In this document: one piece after another, positions 44,722-53,146 of the stretch
Layout: the number at the start of each line of letters is the position of its first letter
Position numbering within the stretch: the first letter of the stretch is position 1
Assembly: GCA_020248905.1 (NCBI GenBank)
Contig: JADCGR010000040.1
Coordinates: 114,444 to 178,443, forward strand
Origin: Curvibacter sp.
GTDB lineage: Bacteria; Pseudomonadota; Gammaproteobacteria; Burkholderiales; Burkholderiaceae_C
Direction of reading: 5' to 3'
DNA: 64,000 nucleotides
Position numbers and translations under genes: made by a program
The notes under the pieces: model-generated
The model's database searches: none
What the model was told of the DNA's origin: nothing
What the model saw: the letters and a program-made list of their open reading frames with translations, nothing else

Positions 44722-45669
44722 ATGAGCGAACCCCTTCTCTCCGTCGTCGTGCCAGTCTATGGCTGCAGGGAATGCCTCAAGGACCTTTGCTCTCGTCTGT
44801 CCACGTCGATCCGCAAGTGCGTCGGCAATGACTACGAGATCATTCTCGTCAATGACGCCAGCCCGGACGATCCCTGGCCCCTCATGCGGACACTGGCGGC
44901 GGAGGACGGCCACATCAGGGGCATCAACCTCTCTAGAAATTTTGGGCAGCACTACGCCATCACCGCGGGTCTCGATCATTGCGTTGGTGACTGGGTGGTT
45001 GTCATGGACTGCGACTTGCAGGACCGTCCCGAGGACATCCCCAAGCTCTACAGCGTCGCGCTCACAGGGTACGACATCGTGGTCGGCGTACGTGCTACAC
45101 GGCAGGATACGTTTTTCAAAAAGCTCGGCTCACGCCTCTTCTACCGGGTTTTCGACTTCTTCACCGGCACCACCATTGACAACCGGATCGGGAATTTTGG
45201 CGTCTATTCGCGCAAAGTGATCGACAGCGTCTGCGCCATGCGGGAACAAAACCGATCCTTTGGCCTGTTTGCCGTCTGGGTCGGTTTCAAGCGGAAGGAG
45301 GTGGAAATCGACCGCGACGGCCGCGCCGCCGGCCATTCCTCCTACACCCTCAAGAAGCTGCTCCGGCTCGCACTGGACAGCATCGTGGCTCACTCGAACA
45401 CGCTGCTGCTTCTGTCCGTGAAGCTGGGATTGCTGATGTCGGTCACCTCGCTGCTGGCGGCCGCGTGGCTGGTCGTCAAGTACCTGACCTGGGGAACACC
45501 GCTTCTGGGCTGGACCAGCCTGATGGTCACGATCGTCTTCTCCACGGGTCTCATCATCGGATCAATCGGCATTCTGGGGCTCTATATCGGCAAGATCTTC
45601 GATGAGGTTAAAGGGCGTCCCCTGTACATTATTGAGTCAACGACGTTCTCCGAGAAGCGAGGGCGTTGA
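44722..45669 (+). CDS. Polyprenyl-phosphate-type GT2 glycosyltransferase (ArnC/DPM1-like)
   Basis: The 315-residue protein has LLSVVVPVYGCRECLKDL, IILVNDASPDDP, VVVMDCDLQDRPED (catalytic DxD) and two C-terminal transmembrane helices (about 230-255 and 265-295), as in ArnC-type enzymes that move a sugar from a nucleotide to undecaprenyl phosphate. A downstream EamA/SMR-like protein could flip the product. ATG 44722 directly follows the IS4 remnant. Confidence 0.88.
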   Translation: MSEPLLSVVVPVYGCRECLKDLCSRLSTSIRKCVGNDYEIILVNDASPDDPWPLMRTLAAEDGHIRGINLSRNFGQHYAITAGLDHCVGDWVVVMDCDLQDRPEDIPKLYSVALTGYDIVVGVRATRQDTFFKKLGSRLFYRVFDFFTGTTIDNRIGNFGVYSRKVIDSVCAMREQNRSFGLFAVWVGFKRKEVEIDRDGRAAGHSSYTLKKLLRLALDSIVAHSNTLLLLSVKLGLLMSVTSLLAAAWLVVKYLTWGTPLLGWTSLMVTIVFSTGLIIGSIGILGLYIGKIFDEVKGRPLYIIESTTFSEKRGR

Positions 45670-45691
45670 GCAATTTCTCAACCTGAAGCAC

Positions 45692-46057
45692 ATGAGATAC
45701 CTCTATATCGCTGGCACAATCGTCTTCACTGTCTACGGACAACTGATCCTGAAATGGCGAATTAGCCAATATGGACCACTGCCCCCTGAGTGGACCGCCA
45801 AGATCCTCTTCATGTCTCGGCTGTTCGGCGACATTTATATTTTGAGCGGGTTTGGCGCAGCATTCGTCGCTTCCTTGTTCTGGGTGGCGGCGATGACCAA
45901 ATTTGATGTAAGTTATGCCTATCCATTCATGAGCTTGGCATTCGTATTGGTGACTGCCTTCTCCACCTTGGTACTGCATGAGCCTTTCACCATCGCCAAA
46001 GCCATAGGACTCACGTTGATCGTCGCGGGCATAGTCGTAACAAGCCGAAGCATATGA
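45692..46057 (+). CDS. Small EamA/SMR-like membrane protein
   Basis: The 121-residue protein has four predicted helices and a composition like ArnE/ArnF or SMR subunits (AGTIVFTVYGQLILKWR, then FDVSYAYPFMSLAFVLV, then IGLTLIVAGIVV). In Arn-type systems such a pair flips undecaprenyl-phosphate-sugar. Only one subunit is visible here. Its stop overlaps the aminotransferase start by four bases. Upstream in-frame sequence overlaps the GT2 gene and is ignored. Confidence 0.75.
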   Translation: MRYLYIAGTIVFTVYGQLILKWRISQYGPLPPEWTAKILFMSRLFGDIYILSGFGAAFVASLFWVAAMTKFDVSYAYPFMSLAFVLVTAFSTLVLHEPFTIAKAIGLTLIVAGIVVTSRSI

Positions 46058-47193
46058 AGTCATTAATTCCATTCAACAGGCCCTTTATGACGGGCAAGGA
46101 GCTCTTCTACATCGCCGAGGCCCACTTTAACGGGATGCTGGCTGGAGATGGCGCATTTACGAAGCGCTGCCACAAGTGGCTGGAAGATGCGACAGGCGCC
46201 AAGAAGGCGCTTCTCACACACTCGTGCACCGCTGCTCTGGAGATGGCCGCGTTGCTGGCAGACATCAAGCCAGGCGACGAGGTCATCATGCCGTCGTATA
46301 CCTTCGTATCGACTGCAAACGCCTTCGTGCTGCGCGGCGGGATTCCCGTGTTCGTCGACGTCCGCAAGGACACCATGAACCTCGACGAGAAGCTCGTCGA
46401 GGCGGCCATCACATCGCGGACCCGGGCCATTGTTCCCGTTCACTACGCTGGCGTCGCCTGCGAGATGGATACGATCATGGACATCGCCCGAAGGCACAAT
46501 CTTCTGGTCATCGAGGATGCGGCGCAGGGCATGCTGTCCACCTACAAAGGCCGTATGCTCGGCGGCATTGGCGACTTGGGCGCCTACAGCTTCCATGAGA
46601 CTAAGAATGTGGTTTCAGGCGAAGGCGGCGCCCTGCTCGTCAACACGCCCGCCTACGGCGTTCGCGCGGAAATCATCCGGGAAAAGGGAACCGATCGCAG
46701 CCGCTTCTTCAGGGGCGAAGTCGACAAATACACTTGGCAGGAGGCTGGCTCCTCGTTCCTGCCGGGGGAACTTATTGCAGCATTTCTCTGGGCCCAGCTT
46801 CTGGAAGCGCAAGAGATCACGCAGCAACGCCTGGATGTCTGGAATCGCTACCATCAGTTGCTCGCGCCCCTCGAGCAACAGGGCGTCCTTCGACGACCCA
46901 TTGTGCCCGATGCCTGCCGGCACAACGCGCACATGTACTACGTGCTACTCGCGCCGCAGACCGACCGGTCCGCAGTCCTGGCCCATCTCAAGTCGCATGG
47001 GATCAACGCAGTCTTCCACTACGTTCCATTGCACTCCTCGCCGGCCGGCTTGCGATATGCACGTGTGCACGGAGACCTCCCCGTAACGACTGACCAGGCG
47101 GAGCGACTGGTCCGGTTGCCATTGTGGGTGGGCCTTGCGCACGATCAGCAGGATTTGATCGTCGACGCGTTGCGCGAGATCCTGCTTCGCTAG
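46054..47193 (+). CDS. wecE: dTDP-4-amino-4,6-dideoxygalactose transaminase (WecE/RffA-like)
   Basis: DegT/DnrJ/EryC1 family aminotransferase of 379 residues. The opening MKSLIPFNRPFMTGKELFYI and the PLP lysine in SFHETKNVVSGEGGAL match WecE closely. It would convert a 4-keto-6-deoxy nucleotide sugar to its 4-amino form (Fuc4N). No rmlA/rmlB-like genes for the dTDP substrate are in the window, so the substrate must come from elsewhere or be another nucleotide sugar. It converges on the AMP-ligase gene. Confidence 0.88.
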   Translation: MKSLIPFNRPFMTGKELFYIAEAHFNGMLAGDGAFTKRCHKWLEDATGAKKALLTHSCTAALEMAALLADIKPGDEVIMPSYTFVSTANAFVLRGGIPVFVDVRKDTMNLDEKLVEAAITSRTRAIVPVHYAGVACEMDTIMDIARRHNLLVIEDAAQGMLSTYKGRMLGGIGDLGAYSFHETKNVVSGEGGALLVNTPAYGVRAEIIREKGTDRSRFFRGEVDKYTWQEAGSSFLPGELIAAFLWAQLLEAQEITQQRLDVWNRYHQLLAPLEQQGVLRRPIVPDACRHNAHMYYVLLAPQTDRSAVLAHLKSHGINAVFHYVPLHSSPAGLRYARVHGDLPVTTDQAERLVRLPLWVGLAHDQQDLIVDALREILLR

Positions 47194-47271
47194 GGACGCG
47201 GCGCGCGGCTACTTGCGGCAGCCAAGAAGCCGGGCAACTGTGGCCGCCAGACATGAGAACGGCGACCGCGC

Positions 47272-48711
47272 CTACAGCGCGGCGTACTGGATCTTCCCGG
47301 ATGCATTGCGCGGAATGCTCGCCACGTGGCGAACGATGATCGCCGAGGGGGTGACTCGCATCGCCTTGGCGAGTTGGTCGTGCACCGCATCGCACACGGC
47401 CGCGTCGTCCACATAGACCAAAAGACGGTTGTCCTCGCCAGCGCATGCTACGTCGGTGCCAGGAAACGCTGCGCGAACAAGTCCTTCGACCTCGTCAAGG
47501 TTGGTCCGAACGCCGAAAAGTTTGATGAAACGCTTCGTGCGGCCAACAATGAAATAGTAACCGTCATCATCGCAACGGGCCAGATCTCCGGTCATCAGAA
47601 CCCCGCCGAATTCGTCGCCCTTGCACAAGTCTGCCGCACTTTCGGCGTAGCCCATCGCGACATTGGGCCCTCGGTAGACCAGTTGGCCGACTTGTCCCGG
47701 CTCCACCACTTCGCCGGCGTCGCCGACGATTTCAAAGCTCCCGCCGGGTACCGGAATGCCAATGCTGCCCAGCTTTGACAGGGCCATCTCGGAAGGAAGA
47801 TAGGACATGCGCGGAGATGCCTCGGTCGCGCCATACATCACGAAGAATCGCTTGCCTTGCGCCAAGCAGCGCTGAGCAAATTCGCGACACAGTTCATCGG
47901 AGAGCTTGCCACCAGCCTGGGTAAGCGTCCTTAGGCTGGGCAGTTCCATGCCCAGGAAGCGAACCCTTTTCAACATCTCATAGGTGTACGGGACCCCGCT
48001 CAGTGACGTCACCTCATGCCGCCGCAGGGTGTCCCAGAATTCACGCTGGAACAGGGATGCCTCGGTGAGCACCATGGAGGCTCCGGCGTACAAGACCGTG
48101 TTGAGTACCGAAAGTCCAAATGAGTAGCTGAACGGCAGTGTTGATATCGACCGTTCAGCGCCCGTCACGCCGAGGTACTCGATGATCGATCGCGTATTGG
48201 CCAACAGGTTTCTATACGCGATGCGAACCAGTTTGGGGCTGCCTGTAGACCCCGACGTGGTGAGCAGCAGCCCGAGGTCGTCATGCAGCGGCGCGTCGTC
48301 TCCGGTGGTCCGCTGCAGCAGATAGAAGCCCTCAAGATGATGCTCCCGGAGATAGCCCGGAAACAAGTCGGAATGCGCCTCCGGCGCCCAGATATAACGT
48401 GGACGATAGGTCGCGACCATTTTCAGCAGCGCCGGAGTGACCGTCTGGTAATCCATCAGGATCGGCACCACCCCGCTGTTCATGCATGCGACGTATCCGA
48501 CGACGCCGTCCACGGTATTGCGGGTCAGGCAAAGCGCAACACTGCGCTGCCTGAGGCGACCCGATAACTCGCCGACCCGGTCCGCGAGAGACCGATAGGT
48601 ACAGGCTGCTCCGTCGGCGTCGATCAGTGCGGTCGCATCGGAAAAAGAACCGAGGTCGAAAAACATGCCGGAGGAATAACGGCTGTCGATGTCGGGAGGC
48701 AATCGGATCAT
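47272..48711 (-). CDS. AMP-dependent acyl-ligase (acyl-CoA/ACP synthetase-like)
   Basis: The 479-residue ANL-superfamily enzyme has the P-loop LTTSGSTGSPKLV (about residue 150), MYGATEAS, MTGDLARCDDDGYYFIVGRT (A8 hinge) and a C-terminal PRNASGKIQY with the catalytic lysine. It activates a carboxylate as acyl-AMP and passes it to CoA or, given the neighbour ACP, to a carrier protein. Its start overlaps neuB by four bases (ATGA), the last gene of an eight-gene leftward cassette. Confidence 0.88.
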   Translation of the reverse strand: MIRLPPDIDSRYSSGMFFDLGSFSDATALIDADGAACTYRSLADRVGELSGRLRQRSVALCLTRNTVDGVVGYVACMNSGVVPILMDYQTVTPALLKMVATYRPRYIWAPEAHSDLFPGYLREHHLEGFYLLQRTTGDDAPLHDDLGLLLTTSGSTGSPKLVRIAYRNLLANTRSIIEYLGVTGAERSISTLPFSYSFGLSVLNTVLYAGASMVLTEASLFQREFWDTLRRHEVTSLSGVPYTYEMLKRVRFLGMELPSLRTLTQAGGKLSDELCREFAQRCLAQGKRFFVMYGATEASPRMSYLPSEMALSKLGSIGIPVPGGSFEIVGDAGEVVEPGQVGQLVYRGPNVAMGYAESAADLCKGDEFGGVLMTGDLARCDDDGYYFIVGRTKRFIKLFGVRTNLDEVEGLVRAAFPGTDVACAGEDNRLLVYVDDAAVCDAVHDQLAKAMRVTPSAIIVRHVASIPRNASGKIQYAAL

Positions 48712-49745
48712 GAGCCGCCCAGATGTTCGGAAAGGATCATCTCATCCTCCCCTACATCCACCAGAAGCCGCTTGCCCACCAGGTCGGACAGGCACCTGGG
48801 CTCGATGCCATCACCCGGGCGCTTCGCTTCCAGGTCGCCCTCCTGCAGGATCGTCCCGGCCTTGAGGGGGTGCCTGGCAACGATGCTCCGCCTCATCTTG
48901 GCCCGCTGGGCCTGCTCGCCCGCGCTCAGGATCCTGCTCGCTCCCCCGAGCGCCACGTGGACCCCGCGGCACCCCTGGACCATCGCGGCCATGACACTAG
49001 GCTCGGTCGCCATCTGGTTGTCCATGCCGATCCGGGAGGAATCCAGCGTGAAGTGCTTTTCTATCAGCGCTGCCCCAAGAGCGACCGCGCCAATCGGCAC
49101 TTCGATGCCGGCCGTATGGTCCGAGTAGCCGATCGGGTAATCCGGGAATTCAGCCCTTAGCCCCAGCACATTCTGCAGCCGGGTCTCTTCCAGCGGAGCT
49201 GGATAGACCGATACGCAATGCAGGATACAGATGTTGCGATTGCCCGACTGCTCAATCGCCCGAACGGCATCGCGGATCTCCTCGATGGTTCCCATGCCTG
49301 TGGAGAGCACGACGGGGGCCCCAAGCCCCCCTAGATACGTCAGGTAGGGAAGGTTGTTCAGCTCCATCGAAGCTACCTTGACGAAGGGAACACGACAGTC
49401 GCGAACAAGGAACTCTGCCTCCTCGCGCGAGTAGGGAGTAGACGCAAAATCGATTCCGACGGCAGCACAGTAGTCCGCCAGCTCCTTCAACTGGCCACTG
49501 CCGAAGGAAAACTTCGTCACGACCCGCTTTGCAATCGGATTGTTCCGATAGTAGGTTTTGGCATACAGGGTGTCAGCCGTCCAAGACTGAAATTTCACGC
49601 AGTCGCACCCCACTTCTTTGGCCTTGTCGACCATCTGGCGGGCAATCGCCATGTCGCCGAAGTGGCTGGTGTTCAGCTCTGCGACGATGTAGGGATTCAG
49701 GAAGTCACCGACGATCCTGTCATTACGAAGAACGATCTTGGACAT
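48708..49745 (-). CDS. NeuB-family sialic/nonulosonic acid synthase-like protein
   Basis: The 345-residue enzyme has a TIM-barrel NeuB domain (opening NPYIVAELNTSHFGDMAIA, then KFQSW, then STGMGTIEEI, then HCVSVYPAP and GYSDHTAGI) and a C-terminal SAF/antifreeze-like domain (about 285-345, RSIVARHPLKAGTIL). Family members condense PEP with an aldehyde such as ManNAc. No NeuC, NeuA or other nonulosonic genes are nearby, so the natural aldehyde is open. It lies 63 bases after the TPP enzyme gene. Confidence 0.88.
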   Translation of the reverse strand: MSKIVLRNDRIVGDFLNPYIVAELNTSHFGDMAIARQMVDKAKEVGCDCVKFQSWTADTLYAKTYYRNNPIAKRVVTKFSFGSGQLKELADYCAAVGIDFASTPYSREEAEFLVRDCRVPFVKVASMELNNLPYLTYLGGLGAPVVLSTGMGTIEEIRDAVRAIEQSGNRNICILHCVSVYPAPLEETRLQNVLGLRAEFPDYPIGYSDHTAGIEVPIGAVALGAALIEKHFTLDSSRIGMDNQMATEPSVMAAMVQGCRGVHVALGGASRILSAGEQAQRAKMRRSIVARHPLKAGTILQEGDLEAKRPGDGIEPRCLSDLVGKRLLVDVGEDEMILSEHLGGS

Positions 49746-49808
49746 TGCATTTCCGACTGGTTGTCAAACGTACTCCCGATGGGTGTCCCGGGGCCACCTG
49801 TACCGCTG

Positions 49809-51596
49809 CTATTGGTCGATCGGATCGATCACCATCTCCTGCTGGAACACCTCGCGATCAAGGAACGGCGCCTGGTCTTCGAGCGGGCGCCGCACCATCC
49901 TGCGATCGACGACGCTGCGCGTCTGCGACAGCTCGATGTAACCCTGGTCCGTCCGTCCCATGATCTCGCAGATCACGGGCCCGTCGAGGTTGAACACGGC
50001 CTGGAGTCCAGCCTCGAGATCGGCGACGCTTTCAATCTTCCGATACTGGAAGCCAAAGCAATCCGCTACATGGGCGAAATCCGGCACACTGACGCCGTTG
50101 GCTGGATCCGTCCCGATCGTACGCTTCCGGAACAGTTCCACCTGGCGCCGCCGGATGATCGAGTACGCATCGTTATTGACCACGAGAACCTTGATCGGCA
50201 GTTGCCGGTAGCGTATGGTTTCCAGCTCCTGGAGGTTCATCATGATGGAGCCGTCGCCGATCACCGCAATGACGGGCTGCATGCTGGCATAGTGGGCCCC
50301 GATCGCCGCCGGCAGGGCAAAGCCCATGGTCCCCTGGGAGACCGGGTGAATACAGCGCTGCCCCGGCCTGAACCGGATATTCGTCGGCAAGATGACCTCG
50401 ATCAAACCGGAATCCGTCACGACGGCGCATGGCACCGGCAAAAGAGTCGACAGACTGGAGGCCAACTGATACAAATCCACCCGCTCATGGGACAGGAACG
50501 GCGACTCGACCGCGCTGAAGCGGTCTTTCCAGTGAAGACATTTCTCGATCCACCAGTTATCCGCTGCGTAGTCGACCCGCTGGTTCAGTGCCGCCAGCAG
50601 CAGCTTGAGATCGGCTTGAATGAATTCGTCGATGCGGACCGATTCCTTGCTGTGCTCCACCCGATCCAGGTCGACAACGACGATCTTCGCTGCGCGTGCA
50701 AACTTGCAGAAATCCGTGCCGGTAGTGATGGACGAGAGTCGCGAACCCAGGACGATCACCAGGTCGGCATTCTGGACCGCGAAGTTGCCGGCACGCGAAC
50801 ATCCCATAGAGCCGACCGAGCCAATCGCCAGCGGTTCCGCTGCCCCAAGCGTATCCACCGCGGACGCGGCAAATGTCACCGGAATGCGGGTCCGCTCCAC
50901 AAACTCACGTAGTTCGCGGTCGGCACCCGCCGACCTGACGCCTCGCCCCAGGAGCATCACCGGGCGCTTCGCGCCGCTCAGGAGGCGCTGTATGGCCTCC
51001 ACGCCCGCCGAGACATCCCCCACAGCGGCGCGACTATTTGCCACGCCTGCGGACGTGGACTCCGGCACGTCGATCATGGCGCTCTGCAAATCTAGCGGGA
51101 TATCGATCCAGACAGGCCCCTTGCGCCCCTCGACGGCCAGTCGGGTAGCCTCGTCCATGACCCCGACAATGTCCTCGGGCCGGGTCAGCATCACGGCGTA
51201 TTTCGTGATTGGCTTGACGATGGCGATAATGTCCGCCTCTTGCTGGCCGTAAGTCCTGATCGGAACACCGGTGAACCGTGTTGTCTCCTTCAGCGTGTTC
51301 TGCCCGGAAATGACCACGAGCGGGATGCCGTCCTGCCACGCCGACAACACACCGGTGACCGCATTGGTCGACGCACACCCGGTCGAGACCAGACAGGCAC
51401 CGACCCCATCTGACTGATCGGCATAGGCAACGGCAGCAAACGAGGCCGCCTGCTCATGGTGCACGGAAACGCCCTCAATGCCCGGGTGCTTGGCCACAGC
51501 ATCGGTCAGAAACAAGGCTCCGCGGCCTGTCACCATGAAGATTTGGCGCACCCCCTCCTGATGCAGGCGGGTCATCACATAATCAGCCACTCGCAT
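49809..51596 (-). CDS. Acetolactate synthase-like TPP enzyme
   Basis: The 595-residue protein has the three domains of TPP decarboxylase/lyase enzymes: Pyr domain with the catalytic glutamate in VHHEQAASFAAVAYA (Glu about 48), a central domain, and a PP domain with GDGSIMMNLQELETI ... VVNN. It may decarboxylate pyruvate and add the acetyl unit to an aldehyde or ketone. Apart from acetolactate synthase, the sugar-branching YerE enzymes belong to this group. No regulatory subunit gene is adjacent, so a role in valine synthesis is unlikely. Confidence 0.88.
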   Translation of the reverse strand: MRVADYVMTRLHQEGVRQIFMVTGRGALFLTDAVAKHPGIEGVSVHHEQAASFAAVAYADQSDGVGACLVSTGCASTNAVTGVLSAWQDGIPLVVISGQNTLKETTRFTGVPIRTYGQQEADIIAIVKPITKYAVMLTRPEDIVGVMDEATRLAVEGRKGPVWIDIPLDLQSAMIDVPESTSAGVANSRAAVGDVSAGVEAIQRLLSGAKRPVMLLGRGVRSAGADRELREFVERTRIPVTFAASAVDTLGAAEPLAIGSVGSMGCSRAGNFAVQNADLVIVLGSRLSSITTGTDFCKFARAAKIVVVDLDRVEHSKESVRIDEFIQADLKLLLAALNQRVDYAADNWWIEKCLHWKDRFSAVESPFLSHERVDLYQLASSLSTLLPVPCAVVTDSGLIEVILPTNIRFRPGQRCIHPVSQGTMGFALPAAIGAHYASMQPVIAVIGDGSIMMNLQELETIRYRQLPIKVLVVNNDAYSIIRRRQVELFRKRTIGTDPANGVSVPDFAHVADCFGFQYRKIESVADLEAGLQAVFNLDGPVICEIMGRTDQGYIELSQTRSVVDRRMVRRPLEDQAPFLDREVFQQEMVIDPIDQ

Positions 51597-51626
51597 GCTC
51601 TACCTCCACTGCCTCTTGCTGCGAGT

Positions 51627-52100
51627 TCATCTCGGCTTGAAGGCGGAAAACACGTCAGGTACCGTCACCACGAACTCGGCGCTGCATGCAGGCTCGCCGT
51701 TGACCGTGCTCGACACCGATCCGCTCGCCAATCCACGCTTGAGGGATTTCAGTTCCGCGTCAATGATGAGAGTTTCTCCGGGAACGATCTTGCGCCTGAA
51801 CTTCACGTTGTTGATCGACGCGAAATTGGTCTTCTTGCCCTTGTACTCGTCCAGGCACAGAAAAGTCATGATGAATGTCTGAACCAGACACTCGATCTGG
51901 ATAAAACCCGGCACGTTGGGCTCATCGTCAAAGTGCCCCGGAAAGTACCACTCGTTGTACGAAAAGCACTTGATACCCTTTGCGCTCTTTCCCGGTACGA
52001 CATCCACCACCTGGTCGATCAGCAGCACCGGGTAGCGATTTCGCTGGCATTGCTTGATGCCGTTGATGTCGAACGAAAGCATCACAGACGCTTCTGTCAT
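51627..52100 (-). CDS. FabZ-like hotdog-fold dehydratase
   Basis: The 157-residue protein has the FabZ pattern YPVLLIDQVVDVVPG, catalytic His 56 in WYFPGHFDDEPNVPG and Glu 70 in FIQIECLVQ, so the dyad of 3-hydroxyacyl-ACP dehydratases is present. Together with the ACP just upstream it may dehydrate or isomerise a short acyl chain. Overall similarity to housekeeping FabZ is moderate, so a specialised substrate is likely. Confidence 0.85.
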   Translation of the reverse strand: MTEASVMLSFDINGIKQCQRNRYPVLLIDQVVDVVPGKSAKGIKCFSYNEWYFPGHFDDEPNVPGFIQIECLVQTFIMTFLCLDEYKGKKTNFASINNVKFRRKIVPGETLIIDAELKSLKRGLASGSVSSTVNGEPACSAEFVVTVPDVFSAFKPR

Positions 52101-52112
52101 TGCACGGTCTCC

Positions 52113-52349
52113 TCAAAGAGCGACCTGGTACTTGACGAGAATCTCCTTGCCTTTCTCGTAGCTCGAGAAGTCGATGATGTCGTCAATATCGAGTTCGATG
52201 GCAAATGCCTCTTCAAGGGCCGCCATCAGCTGCATATGACCCACGCTATCCCACGCGGGCACAACCTGATATTTCAGTTCCGGCAGATCCCCCTCGGAAA
52301 CACGGAAGGTTTCGATGAATGCAGCGTTGTATTTCTCAATATTGGACAT
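52113..52349 (-). CDS. Acyl carrier protein
   Basis: The 78-residue acidic protein has a helix-rich ACP profile and the phosphopantetheine serine 35 in AWDSVGHMQLM. Ribosome site AGAGG precedes the ATG by 6 bases. It differs from housekeeping AcpP, which has DSLDTVE, so it is a dedicated carrier for this cassette. It lies 12 bases before the dehydratase gene. Confidence 0.92.
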   Translation of the reverse strand: MSNIEKYNAAFIETFRVSEGDLPELKYQVVPAWDSVGHMQLMAALEEAFAIELDIDDIIDFSSYEKGKEILVKYQVAL

Positions 52350-52373
52350 GGTGACCTCTGATCAGATCCAGTT

Positions 52374-53108
52374 TCAGTTTAAGTTGTTATGGCGAACCAG
52401 CACGTAATATTGCCGGAAAATCTTGCAGCCCATGGAAAAATGGACCGCAGTGATCTTCGGATTATTTGACGAAAAAGCCGTGTAGACCCGCTTGCCTCCA
52501 CGACGCCGGGCTTCCACGATCTCTAGATAGTTCATGAAATACCCGATACCGATATTCTGATACCGGGGAAGGATTCCGCCGAGAGATGCGAAGTATTCGC
52601 CCTCCGCGTCCCGCGCCTTGAGAACGAAGAAGCCTACCACAGCTCCGCGCATGCGGATCGCGATCACCGAACTGCCGGCGGCGACTTCATCGCTGATCCA
52701 GCCACGGTAGCGGGCGGCGGCCTGTGTCGCACTGAAATGAGGATCGAGCGACACCCGGTCGTCCTCGAACATCCCCTGTTCCACTCCGGCCAGGATCAGG
52801 CCCAGGTCCTCAGGGGTCGCATCAGAACATGACAGGGTGTCCAGCATCCGGCGCTGGACCGGGCTCAGCGGTGGCAGGTCGCCGTCGTGGAAGCACACGC
52901 TCATCATTTCGATGAAACGATAACCGTCAGACTGCAGGGCGAGCAGGCTGTCCACCTTGCCGACGGGCAACTTCACAACCACATACTGGGCGTTCACTCC
53001 AGCGAGTGCGGCGCGGATAGCTTCGGTCGTATCGTCCTGGCCGACATTGACCTCGATGGTGGTCTTACCAAGGTTCCGCTTCTCCCAGTGCGCGTCAACT
53101 ATGTCCAT
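52374..53108 (-). CDS. GNAT-family acyltransferase (WecD-like)
   Basis: Two-part GNAT protein: an N-terminal region (1-115) with HWEKRNLGKTTIEVNV, similar to WecD's W-x-FFG entry, and a C-terminal acetyl-CoA-binding half with SVIAIRMRGAVVGFFVLKA and GGILPRYQNIGIGYFMNYLE. WecD acetylates dTDP-Fuc4N; the WecE-like gene at 46-47 kb supports a similar amine substrate, which could be acylated from the cassette's own acyl donor. ATG 53108 is used; a TTG at 53192 overlapping luxC is possible. Confidence 0.72.
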   Translation of the reverse strand: MDIVDAHWEKRNLGKTTIEVNVGQDDTTEAIRAALAGVNAQYVVVKLPVGKVDSLLALQSDGYRFIEMMSVCFHDGDLPPLSPVQRRMLDTLSCSDATPEDLGLILAGVEQGMFEDDRVSLDPHFSATQAAARYRGWISDEVAAGSSVIAIRMRGAVVGFFVLKARDAEGEYFASLGGILPRYQNIGIGYFMNYLEIVEARRRGGKRVYTAFSSNNPKITAVHFSMGCKIFRQYYVLVRHNNLN

Positions 53109-53146
53109 CAGAGTTTGATCGTTCGTCTTGATTATCTGCTGCGGGC

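Noticed and set aside
49662..50912. 416-codon open frame on the + strand across the TPP enzyme
   Set aside because: Antisense shadow; the TPP frame has catalytic motifs and coupled neighbours.
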